DNA of 64,000 bases from an uncultured Tenacibaculum sp. (GCF_947499065.1 NZ_CANMMT010000010.1:1-64000); one strand, 5' to 3'; shown: positions 27,736 through 37,873, numbered from the stretch's first letter. Notes: a model not told the origin generated them from the letters alone. Translations and numbers: made by a program.

Positions 27736-29481
27736 TTATTTTATCTGAAAGATAAAAGGCATTCTAGCTTGAATTCCTCTTAGGTTTTTCATTTGATTTA
27801 TATTGTGGTATAATTGATAGTGTTCATCACCTAAAGCTTCTTTTAAAATTTCTTCTTTAGAAACTTTACCAAAAGGAGAAAAGTTTAAAGCTTCTTTTAA
27901 ATCCTTTTTATAATTAGGATAATTACGGATTTTATAATTTTCAAGATCAGCTAATTCAGCTGCTATTTCAATAGCATCATTTAAACTTCCTAACTTATCT
28001 ATCAATCCTTTTTCTTTAGCTTCTTTACCACTCCAAACTCTACCTTGGGCAATTTCGTTTACTTGCTCAAAAGTCATATTTCTACCAGTGGCAACACGAT
28101 TTACAAAAGTGGTATAGATTTGTTCAACACCTTCTTTAGTAACATCATAAAACTTTTGATTCATAGGTTCAAAAACACTATAACTTGGACTGTTATTTGT
28201 AGATACTTGCTCAGCATTTATTCCAATGTTATCTGCTAATTGATTAAAGTTTGGAATAGCTCCAAATACACCAATTGAACCTGTAATTGTAGTTGGTTCA
28301 GCAACAATTTTATTGGCATTACAAGCAATATAATAACCACCAGAAGCGGCTACATTACCCATAGAAACAACTAAAGGTTTCTCTTTTTTAGCTAATTCTA
28401 ATTCACGCCAAATTAATTCAGAAGCCAAAGCACTTCCACCTGGAGAGTTAACACGTAAAACGATTGCTTTTACATTTTTATCTTTTCTAGCTTTACGAAT
28501 AGCTCTATTTGTTAAACCTTGACCAATAATATCTTCATTTCCTTCTCCATACATTATTTGACCTTGTGCATAAATTACTGCAATTTTATCTTTACTTGCA
28601 GAGTAGATTCTCCCTTTTCCAGATTTGATATAATCTTCTAAAGTAATTGTGTTTACTTTTTTATCAGAGTCTAATTTAAGTTTCTCTTTGTATTCATCAA
28701 CATAAATAATTCCATCGATTAATTTGTTTTCTTTTGCTAGAGTAGCATTTCTTCCGTTAGCATTATCAGCAATTAAATTCAAATTTTCTACAGAAATATT
28801 TCTGCTGTTGCTAATATCTTCAGTAATTTCAGACCAAATTGAATTTAGAAAAGAAGTAGTTTGTTCGCGATTAGCATCACTCATTTTATTACTTAAGTAT
28901 GGTTCTACCGCACTTTTATACTTTCCATGACGGATAACCTCCATTTTTACACCATATTTATCTTCAAAATCTTTGTAATATAAAATTTCAGTAGATAAAC
29001 CCTTAAAGTCAATGGCTCCAACAGGGTTTAAGAATATACTGTCTGCAACTGAACTTAAATAATAATTCTTTTGAGTGTACACATCATTATAGGCATACAC
29101 AAATTTTCCACTTTCTTTAAATTCTTCTATCTTATTTCTAATAGCTTGAGTTTGTGCAATTCCAGCATTTATATACGTAGTTTTTATACTAATACCTTTA
29201 ATGTTGTTATCTGTCTTAGCATTTTCAATAGCATTGATAATTTTATTTAAAGCTAATTTTTCATCGTTTAACTCTAAAATTTCAGCTAATGGATTATCTT
29301 CTTTAGGGGCATAGTCTTTTATAGGTGTAGTTAAACTTAATTCTAACACAGAGTTTGATTTTACAACTACTTCATCTTCTGACCCAGTAATTGCAGCAAT
29401 AGCAAGAAAGAATATAAATATTAAAAAGATGGCTATAAAAAAACCAAGAATTGATGCTAATAAATTTCTTAAAAACTTCAT
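27736..29481 (-). CDS. sppA: Signal peptide peptidase SppA, 67 kDa type
   Basis: This 581-residue protein has one N-terminal membrane anchor (residues about 8-30) and two tandem SppA/ClpP-like domains. The catalytic serine lies in the second domain (GNVAASGGYYIAC) and the general-base lysine in the first (RHGKYKSAVEP). This is the layout of the long E. coli-like SppA. It degrades cleaved signal peptides in the inner membrane facing the periplasm. A lipoprotein gene sits upstream on the same strand, after a gap of about 57 bp. Confidence 0.95.
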   Translation of the reverse strand: MKFLRNLLASILGFFIAIFLIFIFFLAIAAITGSEDEVVVKSNSVLELSLTTPIKDYAPKEDNPLAEILELNDEKLALNKIINAIENAKTDNNIKGISIKTTYINAGIAQTQAIRNKIEEFKESGKFVYAYNDVYTQKNYYLSSVADSIFLNPVGAIDFKGLSTEILYYKDFEDKYGVKMEVIRHGKYKSAVEPYLSNKMSDANREQTTSFLNSIWSEITEDISNSRNISVENLNLIADNANGRNATLAKENKLIDGIIYVDEYKEKLKLDSDKKVNTITLEDYIKSGKGRIYSASKDKIAVIYAQGQIMYGEGNEDIIGQGLTNRAIRKARKDKNVKAIVLRVNSPGGSALASELIWRELELAKKEKPLVVSMGNVAASGGYYIACNANKIVAEPTTITGSIGVFGAIPNFNQLADNIGINAEQVSTNNSPSYSVFEPMNQKFYDVTKEGVEQIYTTFVNRVATGRNMTFEQVNEIAQGRVWSGKEAKEKGLIDKLGSLNDAIEIAAELADLENYKIRNYPNYKKDLKEALNFSPFGKVSKEEILKEALGDEHYQLYHNINQMKNLRGIQARMPFIFQIK

Positions 29482-29538
29482 TTTATATTGTTAATTTTTT
29501 TTGGAGCAAATATACAGTTTTGTATAGAGTTTGTGTTG

Positions 29539-29946
29539 TTACCTTAAGTTTATACGATATTTACGTTGAGCAAATTCAAAATAGTTAAATAACTTATAAT
29601 TTACATCATAGCCATAATCAATATTGTTACTATAATCAATTTGATTTTCATATATGTTAGGGTTGAAATTATTAGGATTATTAACTCTTGAATTCCAAAT
29701 AGGTACATAAACACGGTTTCTATTCTCTAAATAAGACTTTGTATAAAAACCAACAGGTTTTGCAATAGCATTTAAATAATAATTAAAACCTGGATCTATA
29801 ATGATAATTTCATATTCTAAGCTATCGTTTTTTATAACCACAGGTTTTTCTTTTGAAGAAGAGTTATTTTTAATAGGAGAAGAACTACAAGCGTAAGCTA
29901 TTATTAGAAATACACTAAGTATGGATAAATGTTTTAAAATTTTCAT
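29539..29946 (-). CDS. DUF6146-like lipoprotein
   Basis: This 135-residue protein has a lipobox (IAYACSSS). The mature part is rich in Asn and Tyr with the block DPGFNYYLNAIAKPVGFYTK and an ending YFEFAQRKYRINL. This matches the flavobacterial DUF6146 family as I recall it. Function is unknown. It lies just upstream of sppA and may share a transcript. Confidence 0.75.
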   Translation of the reverse strand: MKILKHLSILSVFLIIAYACSSSPIKNNSSSKEKPVVIKNDSLEYEIIIIDPGFNYYLNAIAKPVGFYTKSYLENRNRVYVPIWNSRVNNPNNFNPNIYENQIDYSNNIDYGYDVNYKLFNYFEFAQRKYRINLR

Positions 29947-30044
29947 AATCTAAAGATTTAGTAGTTATAAAGTTGCAAAAATTATTCCATTTTTCATTGA
30001 TTTTTAGCCTGTTTAACAGTAATTTTCAATTTTAAAATAAAGAA

Positions 30045-30605
30045 ATGAAGAAAAGATGTTTTTGGGTAAGTGATGACCCTTTATATATAGAATATCACGA
30101 TAAAGAATGGGGAGTTCCTGTATATGAGGATGATAGGTTGTTTGAGTTTTTGATTTTAGAAACTTTTCAAGCTGGTTTAAGTTGGATAACTGTACTTAAA
30201 AAAAGAGAAAATTTTAGAGAAGCTTTTGATGATTTTGATTATCAGAAAATAGCAAATTATGGAGAAGATAAATATGAAGAATTACTCCAAAATGCTGGAA
30301 TTATAAGAAATAAATTAAAAATAAAAGCAACAATTACAAATGCTCAAGCCTTTATGAGAGTACAAGAAGAATTTGGTTCTTTCTCAAAATACATTTGGGA
30401 ATTTGTAAATGGAAAACCAATTAAAAATTCTTTTGAAAAACGAGAAGAAGTACCAGCAACGACAGAATTATCTGATGCAATTTCAAAAGATTTAAAAAAG
30501 AGAGGATTTAAATTTGTTGGGTCAACAGTAATTTATGCTCATATGCAAGCAACAGGTATGGTTAATGATCATACAACAGATTGTTTTAGATATAACGAAG
30601 TTTAA
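30045..30605 (+). CDS. tag: DNA-3-methyladenine glycosylase I
   Basis: This 186-residue enzyme has the normal Tag length. It removes 3-methyladenine from alkylated DNA. The zinc ligands C5 and H18 (RCFW, YHDKEWG) and H176/C180 (NDHTTDCFR) are in place, with the LFEFLILETFQAGLSW helix. It is followed 43 bp later by the M49 peptidase gene. Confidence 0.96.
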   Translation: MKKRCFWVSDDPLYIEYHDKEWGVPVYEDDRLFEFLILETFQAGLSWITVLKKRENFREAFDDFDYQKIANYGEDKYEELLQNAGIIRNKLKIKATITNAQAFMRVQEEFGSFSKYIWEFVNGKPIKNSFEKREEVPATTELSDAISKDLKKRGFKFVGSTVIYAHMQATGMVNDHTTDCFRYNEV

Positions 30606-30648
30606 AATTCGTACATTTATCGACAGAAAATCAATTAAATATTAAAAA

Positions 30649-32682
30649 ATGAAATTAAAACAGATGCTTTGTGCTGCAGCTGCAGTTGGTTTTTTGGTTT
30701 CTTGTAATGTAGAAAAGAAAGAAGAACCAAAAGAAGAGGTGAAAAAAGAAGCAAAATTTGATTATGAAGTTGAGCAATTTGCAGACATTAAAGTATTAAG
30801 ATACCAAATACCAGGGTTTGATCAATTAACTTTAAAAGAAAAAAAGTTAGTGTATTACTTAACTCAAGCTGGTTTAGCTGGTAGAGATATTATGTGGGAT
30901 CAAAATTACCGCCATAATCTTGAAATAAGAACAGCTTTAGAAAAAGTAAATAACGAATTTAAAGGAGATAGAACTTCTCAGGATTTTAAAAACTTTACTA
31001 CTTATTTAAAGAGAGTTTGGTTTTCAAACGGAATACACCATCATTATTCTAATGATAAAATTAAAGCTGAGTTTTCTAAAGAATACTTAGAAGTTTTATT
31101 AAAAGAAACAAACACAACAATGTCACCAGAAGCTTTAGACGTTATTTTTAACGATAAAGACATGAAAAAGGTGAATAAAAAAGCGGGAGTAGACAATGTA
31201 TTAGCTTCTGCTATAAACTTTTACGGTCCAGAAATTACAAATAAGGATGTTGAAGATTTTTACGCTACAGCATATAAAGGTCCAGAAAATCAACCAATAG
31301 AAGCAGGATTGAATTCTAAATTAGTACGTGAAAACGGGAAACTAGTTGAGAAAATATGGAAGTCTGGAGGAATGTATGGAGCTGCAATTGATAAAATTAT
31401 TTTTTGGTTAGAAAAAGCTAAAGATGTTGCAGAAAATGAAAAGCAAGCAGAAACATTAAGGTTATTAATTGAGTACTATAAAACAGGTAGCTTAGATGTT
31501 TGGGATAAATACTGTATTGCATGGGCTACTTCTACTGAAGGAAATATTGATTGGATTAATGGATTCATTGAAGTGTATAATGATCCTAAAGGATATAGAG
31601 GATCTTATGAGACAATAGTTGAGATTAAAGATTTCGATATGTCTAAAAAAATGAAGGTTTTATCTGATAACGCTCAATGGTTTGAAGATAACTCACCATT
31701 ATCTCCAGCGCATAAAAAACAAAATGTAGTAGGAGTATCATACAAAACTGTAAATGTAGCAGGAGAAGCAGGAGATGCATCACCTAGTACACCAATAGGA
31801 GTAAATTTACCAAATAATAACTGGATTCGTCAGCAACATGGTTCAAAATCAGTTTCTTTAGGAAATATTATTGGAGCATATAACAATGCTGGAGGAACAG
31901 GACGTTTAAAAGAATTTGCTCACGATCAAGAGGAAATAGATTTAGAAATTAAGTATGGAAAGTTAGCGGATAAGTTACATACAGCTTTACATGAAGTAAT
32001 TGGACATGCTTCTGGACAAATAAACGAAGGAGTAGGACAGCCAAAAGAAACATTAAAAAACTATGCTTCTACAATGGAAGAAGGTAGAGCAGATTTAGTT
32101 GGATTATATTATTTAATGGATCCTAAGTTACAAGAATTAGGATTAGTAGATGATTGGCAAAAAGTAGGTAAAGCTGCTTATGATGGTTATATCAGAAATG
32201 GATTAATGACTCAGTTAATTCGTATCAATTTAGGTGATGATATTGAAGAAGATCATATGGTAAATCGTCAATGGGTTTCAGCTTGGGCTTTTGAACAAGG
32301 AAAGAAAGATAATGTAATAGAGAAAGTAACAAAAGAAGGAAAAACATATTTTGTTGTAAATGATTACATGAAGCTTCGTGAGATTTTTGGACGTTTATTA
32401 AAAGAAGCGCAAAGAATTAAATCTGAAGGAGATTTTGAAGCTGCAAAAGCGTTAGTAGAAGGATATGGTGTAAAAGTAGATCAAGACATACATAAAGAAG
32501 TATTAGATCGTAATAAACAATTTACGTCAGCTCCTTATAGCGGGTTTGTAAATCCTGTTTTAGAGCCTGTAAAAGATGCAGAAGGAAACATAACTGATGT
32601 AAAAATTACACAACCAAATACATTTGAAGAGCAAATGAATTTTTACGCTAAAAACTATAATTTCTTACCAATTAAGAACTAA
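30649..32682 (+). CDS. Peptidase family M49 (dipeptidyl-peptidase III-like) lipoprotein
   Basis: This 677-residue protein has a lipoprotein signal ending at VSCN, then an acidic/lysine spacer (KKEEPKEEVKKEAK). The M49 zinc motif is H448-E-V-I-G-H453, one residue shorter than in eukaryotic DPP III (HELLGH type is also HExxGH), and the third ligand sits in EEGRADLVG (E477/E478). It probably trims dipeptides from oligopeptides at the cell envelope. Bacteroidetes commonly carry such lipoprotein M49 enzymes. Confidence 0.92.
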   Translation: MKLKQMLCAAAAVGFLVSCNVEKKEEPKEEVKKEAKFDYEVEQFADIKVLRYQIPGFDQLTLKEKKLVYYLTQAGLAGRDIMWDQNYRHNLEIRTALEKVNNEFKGDRTSQDFKNFTTYLKRVWFSNGIHHHYSNDKIKAEFSKEYLEVLLKETNTTMSPEALDVIFNDKDMKKVNKKAGVDNVLASAINFYGPEITNKDVEDFYATAYKGPENQPIEAGLNSKLVRENGKLVEKIWKSGGMYGAAIDKIIFWLEKAKDVAENEKQAETLRLLIEYYKTGSLDVWDKYCIAWATSTEGNIDWINGFIEVYNDPKGYRGSYETIVEIKDFDMSKKMKVLSDNAQWFEDNSPLSPAHKKQNVVGVSYKTVNVAGEAGDASPSTPIGVNLPNNNWIRQQHGSKSVSLGNIIGAYNNAGGTGRLKEFAHDQEEIDLEIKYGKLADKLHTALHEVIGHASGQINEGVGQPKETLKNYASTMEEGRADLVGLYYLMDPKLQELGLVDDWQKVGKAAYDGYIRNGLMTQLIRINLGDDIEEDHMVNRQWVSAWAFEQGKKDNVIEKVTKEGKTYFVVNDYMKLREIFGRLLKEAQRIKSEGDFEAAKALVEGYGVKVDQDIHKEVLDRNKQFTSAPYSGFVNPVLEPVKDAEGNITDVKITQPNTFEEQMNFYAKNYNFLPIKN

Positions 32683-32706
32683 TAAAGTTTAGCAAAGAAG
32701 AATTAT

Positions 32707-32738
32707 AAAACCGACACTGAATGCAGTGTCGGTTTTTT
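32707..32738 (+). terminator. Terminator of the M49 peptidase gene
   Basis: AAAACCGACACTG pairs with CAGTGTCGGTTTT around a 4-nt loop, with a T-run extending to 32738. Confidence 0.9.
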
Positions 32739-32766
32739 GTATTTTTAGAGCATAAAGAAACTAACA

Positions 32767-33687
32767 ATGGCAAAGAAAATAAAAGACCCTGGATTTGGAT
32801 ACAATTCAAGAAAGAACATTAAAGGAATTGTAAATAAAGACGGAAGTTCTAATGTTATTCATATTAACAAAAAGTTTAATTTGGATGATATGTATACCTT
32901 CTTTATAGAATTGTCGTGGTGGAAGTTTTTCTTATTAATTATTGTAGGATATACATTCTTAAATATTGTTTTTGGATTTATATATATGGCAATTGGTATT
33001 GAAGAAATAACACCATCGAGAGGAAATTTTATAGATGATTTTTTAAATGGATTCTTCTTTAGTGCTCAAACATTAACAACTGTAGGTTATGGTGGAATTG
33101 CGCCACAAGGAGTTACAGCTAATTTAATTGCAGCATTTGAAGCAATGATAGGACTGTTAAGTTTTTCATTTATTACAGGGTTACTGTACGGACGATTCTC
33201 AAGAGCTAAAGCAGCTATTCATTTCAGTGAAAACTTAATTTTAAGAGATTTTAAAGAGCATAGAGCTATTATGTTTCGTTTAATGAATAGTAGAAAAACA
33301 GTTATGATAGAGCCAGAAATAACGGTAACTTTATCAATAAATGAAAAGAATTTAGAAGGTGAATATAAAAGAGAATTTTATCGATTAAAACTAGAAAGAG
33401 ATAAAATTATGTACTTACCTACAGTGTGGACCATAGTTCATGAAATAGATGAAAAAAGCCCATTATTTAAATATTCTGATGAAGAAATTTTAAATTTAGA
33501 AGCAAAACTATATGCATTGATCCAATATCATGAAGAATCTTTCGGGCAAAAAGTATATCAAATCACTTCATATGACTTTCAACAGCTACAATCAGCAGTA
33601 AAGTACAAGCGATCATTTCATTTTAATGAAGAGGGCTATACAGTCCTGGATCATGAAAAGATTAATGAAGTAGAAGAAATGGTTTAA
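32767..33687 (+). CDS. Inward-rectifier potassium channel (KirBac-like)
   Basis: This 306-residue protein has two membrane helices (about 45-70 and 115-140) around a pore loop with the K+ filter T105-V-G-Y-G109. A C-terminal immunoglobulin-like cytoplasmic domain (MIEPEITVTLSINEKN...) follows. This is the bacterial Kir layout and it should form a tetramer in the inner membrane. Its stop codon overlaps the stop of the convergent small gene on a TTAA. Confidence 0.94.
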   Translation: MAKKIKDPGFGYNSRKNIKGIVNKDGSSNVIHINKKFNLDDMYTFFIELSWWKFFLLIIVGYTFLNIVFGFIYMAIGIEEITPSRGNFIDDFLNGFFFSAQTLTTVGYGGIAPQGVTANLIAAFEAMIGLLSFSFITGLLYGRFSRAKAAIHFSENLILRDFKEHRAIMFRLMNSRKTVMIEPEITVTLSINEKNLEGEYKREFYRLKLERDKIMYLPTVWTIVHEIDEKSPLFKYSDEEILNLEAKLYALIQYHEESFGQKVYQITSYDFQQLQSAVKYKRSFHFNEEGYTVLDHEKINEVEEMV

Positions 33688-33899
33688 CCCTTGATTAAGT
33701 ATTTCGAAAGAAATAAAAGAGCAATCACAGTAATAATACCGATAGCTACATACAAAGCACCATTTTGATAATGTTTTTTATTGTTTTTAGCATCTTTTTT
33801 ATAGCTGAAAATCATTAAAGCAACAAAAGCGATAACAAATAAACTGGCAAAAATAATTCTTCCAGTAGTAAACATTTTGGCAGCAATAAGTGTAAACAT
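33684..33899 (-). CDS. Small membrane protein of unknown function
   Basis: This 71-residue protein has two predicted membrane helices (about 12-32 and 49-68) joined by a basic loop (YKKDAKNNKKHYQNG). It resembles small conserved flavobacterial membrane proteins, but I do not recognise a named family. It is convergent with the K+ channel gene, and their stop codons overlap. Confidence 0.7.
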   Translation of the reverse strand: MFTLIAAKMFTTGRIIFASLFVIAFVALMIFSYKKDAKNNKKHYQNGALYVAIGIITVIALLFLSKYLIKG

Positions 33900-33938
33900 A
33901 AAATTGTATTTTTAGCAAAGTTAAAGAATGATTTTATA

Positions 33939-34670
33939 ATGAAGAAAACTAAAACAGCAATTGTTTTTGGAGCAACATCAGGTATTGGTAAAAACTTAAC
34001 AGAACTGTTAATAAAAGATAATTATATTGTTGCAATAACTGGAAGAAGGCTAGATAAACTTGAAGAAATAAAAGCCCAAAATCCTGCCCAAATAATTATA
34101 AAACAAAATGATATAACTCAAGTAGAAGAATTAGAAAAGACTTTTAATGAAATTGTTACCGAATTAGGAGAGGTACATCTAGTAGTGCATTCATCAGGAG
34201 TAGGAGAGGTGAATAATAAACTAGATTGGAGTACGGAAAATAAAACAGTCCAAACCAATGTTGTAGGTGCTACGAAATTATACGGATTGGCTTATAATTT
34301 ATTTAGAGAACAACAATTTGGACATTTGGTAGGGATTTCATCAATAGCGTCACTTAGAGGAAATAGAGCGGCACCTTCATACTTTGCTTCTAAAGCATAT
34401 CAGAAAGCGTATTTAGAAAGTCTTTATATTAAAACTAAAACCATAAAATCAAGAAAGGTTTTTATAACCGATATAAGACCTGGTTTTGTAGATACTGCTA
34501 TGGCTTTAGGAGACGGTATTTTTTGGATGGTTTCTTTAGAAAAAGCAACAAAACAAATTTACTCAGCAATAAAAAGAAGAAAGCGAGTAGCTTATATATC
34601 AAAAAGATGGCGCTTAATCGCTTGGGTTTTAAAAATAGTACCAACTCGATTATTAAAAATGGCAACTTAA
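33939..34670 (+). CDS. Short-chain dehydrogenase/reductase
   Basis: This 243-residue SDR has the cofactor motif GATSGIGK (residues 11-18) and the catalytic Ser with YFASK (Tyr-x3-Lys). The substrate is not apparent. It is the first of three genes packed head to tail: its TAA directly precedes the ATG of the HAD gene, which is followed by an NTP pyrophosphohydrolase-like gene. A short operon is likely. Confidence 0.9.
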   Translation: MKKTKTAIVFGATSGIGKNLTELLIKDNYIVAITGRRLDKLEEIKAQNPAQIIIKQNDITQVEELEKTFNEIVTELGEVHLVVHSSGVGEVNNKLDWSTENKTVQTNVVGATKLYGLAYNLFREQQFGHLVGISSIASLRGNRAAPSYFASKAYQKAYLESLYIKTKTIKSRKVFITDIRPGFVDTAMALGDGIFWMVSLEKATKQIYSAIKRRKRVAYISKRWRLIAWVLKIVPTRLLKMAT

Positions 34671-35351
34671 ATGAAAAAGAAAAATTTAATAGTTTTTGAT
34701 ATAGATGATACTTTAACAAAAAGTGAGAATCAGCATCAAACAGCCTTTGTAGAAGCAATGATTAGTTCTGGGATTACTAATATTAATAAAGATTGGAAAT
34801 CCTATAAAAACATGACTGATAGTTATATTTTGAAAAAAAACTACGAGCGTAATTTTAACAAAGAGTTTGATTTTTCAATGATGCCAGAGTTTGAGAAAAA
34901 GATGACGGAACATTTACTCTCTTTACCAGAAACAAAAGAAATACTAGGAGCAAAAGCTATTGTAGATTTTTTTATGAATGAAACGGATTATGCTATTTGT
35001 TTTGCTACAGGGTCTTTGTTAGAACCAGCCTTAATAAAACTACAACAAGCGGAAATAAATTTTATACCAGATGTAATAGAAACTGCAAGTTCTTTTTATA
35101 CAAGAGAAGAGATTGTAAAATCAGCGATAGAAAAGGCTAAAAAATATTTTCAGGTAGAAGAATTTAAAACAATAATCTCAGTAGGAGATGGTATTTGGGA
35201 TTTAAAAACAGCTCATAATCTTGGAGTTCACTTTTTAGGAATTAGAAATAAAAACTTGGAAGATTTTCAACAACACGATATAAAAAGTCATATTGTAGAT
35301 TGGTCTCATTTTGATTTTCAAAAAATACAAACAGAATTAGAAATAATATAA
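34671..35351 (+). CDS. HAD family hydrolase
   Basis: This 226-residue protein has HAD motif I F9-D10-I-D12-D-T, a helical cap, motif II at CFATGS and a motif IV-like VGDGIWDL. It is probably a phosphatase acting on a small phosphorylated metabolite; the substrate is unknown. It is adjacent without a gap to the SDR gene and is followed one base later by the pyrophosphohydrolase gene. Confidence 0.9.
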   Translation: MKKKNLIVFDIDDTLTKSENQHQTAFVEAMISSGITNINKDWKSYKNMTDSYILKKNYERNFNKEFDFSMMPEFEKKMTEHLLSLPETKEILGAKAIVDFFMNETDYAICFATGSLLEPALIKLQQAEINFIPDVIETASSFYTREEIVKSAIEKAKKYFQVEEFKTIISVGDGIWDLKTAHNLGVHFLGIRNKNLEDFQQHDIKSHIVDWSHFDFQKIQTELEII

Positions 35352-35352
35352 G

Positions 35353-35742
35353 ATGAAAGATAAAATAAAAGCAGTACATGAATTTCATTCAGCATTTAAA
35401 TTAAATATTCAAAATGAACCAACAGTTGCTATTTCTGATGAAAGAAAACAATTGCGTTTTGAGTTAATGAAAGAAGAGAATGAAGAATATTTAGAAGCAG
35501 CAAAAAATAACGATTTAGTTGAAGTAGCTGATGCGCTTGGTGATATGTTATACATTCTATGTGGAACTATTATTGAACATGGTATGCAACACAAAATAGA
35601 AGAGGTGTTTGATGAAATCCAGAGAAGTAATATGAGTAAGTTAGGAGAAGATGGAAAGCCTATTTATAGAGAAGATGGTAAGGTATTAAAAGGACCAAAT
35701 TATTTTAAACCTAACATTAAAGAAGTATTAAATAAATTGTAA
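35353..35742 (+). CDS. All-alpha NTP pyrophosphohydrolase-like protein
   Basis: This 129-residue protein belongs to the phosphoribosyl-ATP pyrophosphohydrolase/MazG-like fold. The metal-binding pattern is ELMKEENEEYLEA followed by EVADALGDMLYI (ExxE...D...D). The C-terminus (GKVLKGPNYFKPN) is typical of a stand-alone flavobacterial and phage family. It probably hydrolyses a nucleoside triphosphate to the monophosphate, perhaps in house-cleaning with the HAD enzyme before it. A terminator follows. Confidence 0.85.
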   Translation: MKDKIKAVHEFHSAFKLNIQNEPTVAISDERKQLRFELMKEENEEYLEAAKNNDLVEVADALGDMLYILCGTIIEHGMQHKIEEVFDEIQRSNMSKLGEDGKPIYREDGKVLKGPNYFKPNIKEVLNKL

Positions 35743-35743
35743 T

Positions 35744-35775
35744 AAAAAAGCTCCTTAATTTTAAGGAGCTTTTTT
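35744..35775. terminator. Bidirectional terminator
   Basis: AAAAAAGCTCCTTAA pairs with TTAAGGAGCTTTTTT around a 2-nt loop. It serves the convergent NTP pyrophosphohydrolase-like and TlpA-like genes. Confidence 0.9.
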
Positions 35776-35776
35776 A

Positions 35777-36664
35777 TTATTGTTTTTTCATAATACGGTC
35801 TAGTTCGGAAGTTAAAGTCTTAACATTGTTAACCATTTTGAGAATAACACCGTTAGAGTCTACAATTAAATGGGTAGGATATTGTTTAACTTTTAACTTT
35901 TTAGACATATAGTCTTTCTGTTCAGGAACAGTAGAAAATTTAAAAGATTTTGTTTTTAAAAAATCAACAAGTTTATCTTTTTTATCAAAAGCTAAACTTA
36001 CAAACTCAATATTATCATCTTTATATTTATCAACCAAAGCATTTAGCTCAGGAAACTCTTCTACACATATTTTACAGTTAATAAACCAACACTTTAAAAC
36101 TAATATTTTACCTTCAGTGTCTGCTTTATTATGAGATTTACCTTTTAAATCGACAAAATCATAACTAGGTAGTTTTTTACCTTCTCTTCTAAAGTATTGA
36201 TAAGCTATTGTTGCTTTGCCTGTAATTCCTTTTTTAATCTTTTCATCTGCAGATTGCTCCAGATTAATAAGTTTGTATTGAGTTTCACCCTTTACTACAT
36301 CTTTAACAGGAATAAAAGCACCAGTTCTTAATAAACTAAGAAATATACCTTTATCAGTTTTTACACCTTTGTCATCAACAGGAACAAAGGTAGACATCAA
36401 ATCGATGTTCTCTTTCGTGTACTTATTCCAATTCTCAAAACTTCCTTGAATATCACTTAAATTAGTTTCTTTAGGAGTTTTAGATTCAGATCTTTTTTCA
36501 CTCTTTTTTTTAGAAGAAGCTTTTGTTTTCTTTTTAACTTCAGTTTTTTTAGCTGTTTTAGTATCGTTGGTTTTAAGACTTTCACTCGAATAGCTATTTA
36601 AAGCAAAAAGTGATATAGAAAAACCTATTATAATAGATAAAACAGTCGGTACAATATTTTTCAT
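35777..36664 (-). CDS. TlpA-like thioredoxin-fold protein
   Basis: This 295-residue protein has an N-terminal signal or membrane segment and a low-complexity Lys/Ser/Thr spacer (residues about 30-65). A C-terminal TlpA/AhpC-type thioredoxin domain holds the active site CxxC within CWFINCKICVEE. It is probably a periplasmic disulfide reductase or antioxidant. The middle section (about 90-160) is not recognised. Confidence 0.85.
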   Translation of the reverse strand: MKNIVPTVLSIIIGFSISLFALNSYSSESLKTNDTKTAKKTEVKKKTKASSKKKSEKRSESKTPKETNLSDIQGSFENWNKYTKENIDLMSTFVPVDDKGVKTDKGIFLSLLRTGAFIPVKDVVKGETQYKLINLEQSADEKIKKGITGKATIAYQYFRREGKKLPSYDFVDLKGKSHNKADTEGKILVLKCWFINCKICVEEFPELNALVDKYKDDNIEFVSLAFDKKDKLVDFLKTKSFKFSTVPEQKDYMSKKLKVKQYPTHLIVDSNGVILKMVNNVKTLTSELDRIMKKQ

Positions 36665-36730
36665 TTCCCCTTGAATTTTATTGTAATTAATTGACTATAA
36701 GTTACTAATATAGCTTTTTTTTATCGAAAA

Positions 36731-37780
36731 TTAAATTTTCACTCGCCAGTTATACTGATCTTCCGATTTATTATACTGAATATTAAGTAGTTTTTCTTTA
36801 AATAAACTAGCGTAAGAATTTTCAATATTTGGTAATTCGAAAGTACTGTCGTTATGTTTAAAACCTTTTATAGGGTTAATTACAGCAGCAGTACCAGAAC
36901 CAAAAATTTCTTTTAGTTCACCTAGTCTGGCAGCTTCTTTAATTTCAGAAACAGATACTTTTCTAACTTCAATTTCGATGTTGTTATCTTTAGCAAGTTG
37001 AATAATAGATTTTCTAGTAACACCATCTAAAATTCGATCATTAGTTGGTGTGGTAATTAATTTATCACCAACTCTAAAGAAAATATTCATCGTCCCAGCT
37101 TCCTCAAGGTATTCATGAGAATTAGCATCTGTCCAAATAATTTGCTGATACCCTTCTTTATGAGCTAAACTAGTAGGATAAAACTGAGCAGCATAATTAC
37201 CAGCAGCTTTAGCATATCCAACACCACCATCGGCAGATCTACTATATTTTTGAGAAAAAATAACTCTAACTTCACCAGCATAGTATGATTGTGCTGGAGA
37301 ACAGATAATCATAAATTTGTAAGCTTCAGCAGGAGAAGCAGCAATGGCTCCTTCAGTAGCAATAATAAACGGGCGGATATATAAAGAGTTACCTAATCCT
37401 TTTTTTATCCAGTCTTTATCAATATTTAATAACTTTTTTAAACCTTCAAAAAATACATTTTTAGGAACAGGAGGCATAGCCAAACGTTCGGCAGATAAAT
37501 TTATTCGGTTAAAATTTTCATCAGGTCTAAAAAGAAAAATATCATCATTTTCATCTTTATAGGCTTTCATACCTTCAAAAACAGCTTGTCCATAATGAAA
37601 GACTCTAGCAGAAGGCTCAAATAAAATAGGACCATAAGGTTTAATTTCAGGGTTTATCCACTGTCCGTCAACATAATCGCAAACAAACATGTGATCCGAA
37701 AAAGTTCGTCCAAAATTTAAATTATCAAAGTCTACAGAGTCAATTTTTGATTGCTCTATTTGCTGAATTTTAATATCCAT
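36731..37780 (-). CDS. ilvE: Branched-chain amino-acid aminotransferase
   Basis: This 349-residue fold-type IV PLP enzyme interconverts Val, Leu and Ile with their 2-oxo acids using 2-oxoglutarate. The PLP lysine lies in VGYAKAAGNYAAQF, and EYLEEAGTMNIFF and GTAAVINPI are typical. It is monocistronic and divergent from the DUF4920 gene. Confidence 0.96.
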   Translation of the reverse strand: MDIKIQQIEQSKIDSVDFDNLNFGRTFSDHMFVCDYVDGQWINPEIKPYGPILFEPSARVFHYGQAVFEGMKAYKDENDDIFLFRPDENFNRINLSAERLAMPPVPKNVFFEGLKKLLNIDKDWIKKGLGNSLYIRPFIIATEGAIAASPAEAYKFMIICSPAQSYYAGEVRVIFSQKYSRSADGGVGYAKAAGNYAAQFYPTSLAHKEGYQQIIWTDANSHEYLEEAGTMNIFFRVGDKLITTPTNDRILDGVTRKSIIQLAKDNNIEIEVRKVSVSEIKEAARLGELKEIFGSGTAAVINPIKGFKHNDSTFELPNIENSYASLFKEKLLNIQYNKSEDQYNWRVKI

Positions 37781-37865
37781 AAATTGCTGTTTTTACAAGT
37801 GCTACGAAGATACAAAAACTAGTTGTATTATACTTTTTTTGAAGACAGACTTAGTGAATAATAAT

Positions 37866-37873
37866 TATATTTG
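37866..37873 (+). promoter_or_regulatory. -7 promoter box of the DUF4920 gene
   Basis: TATATTTG matches TAnnTTTG exactly, 30 bp before the DUF4920 start codon. The -33 region is not clear. Confidence 0.5.
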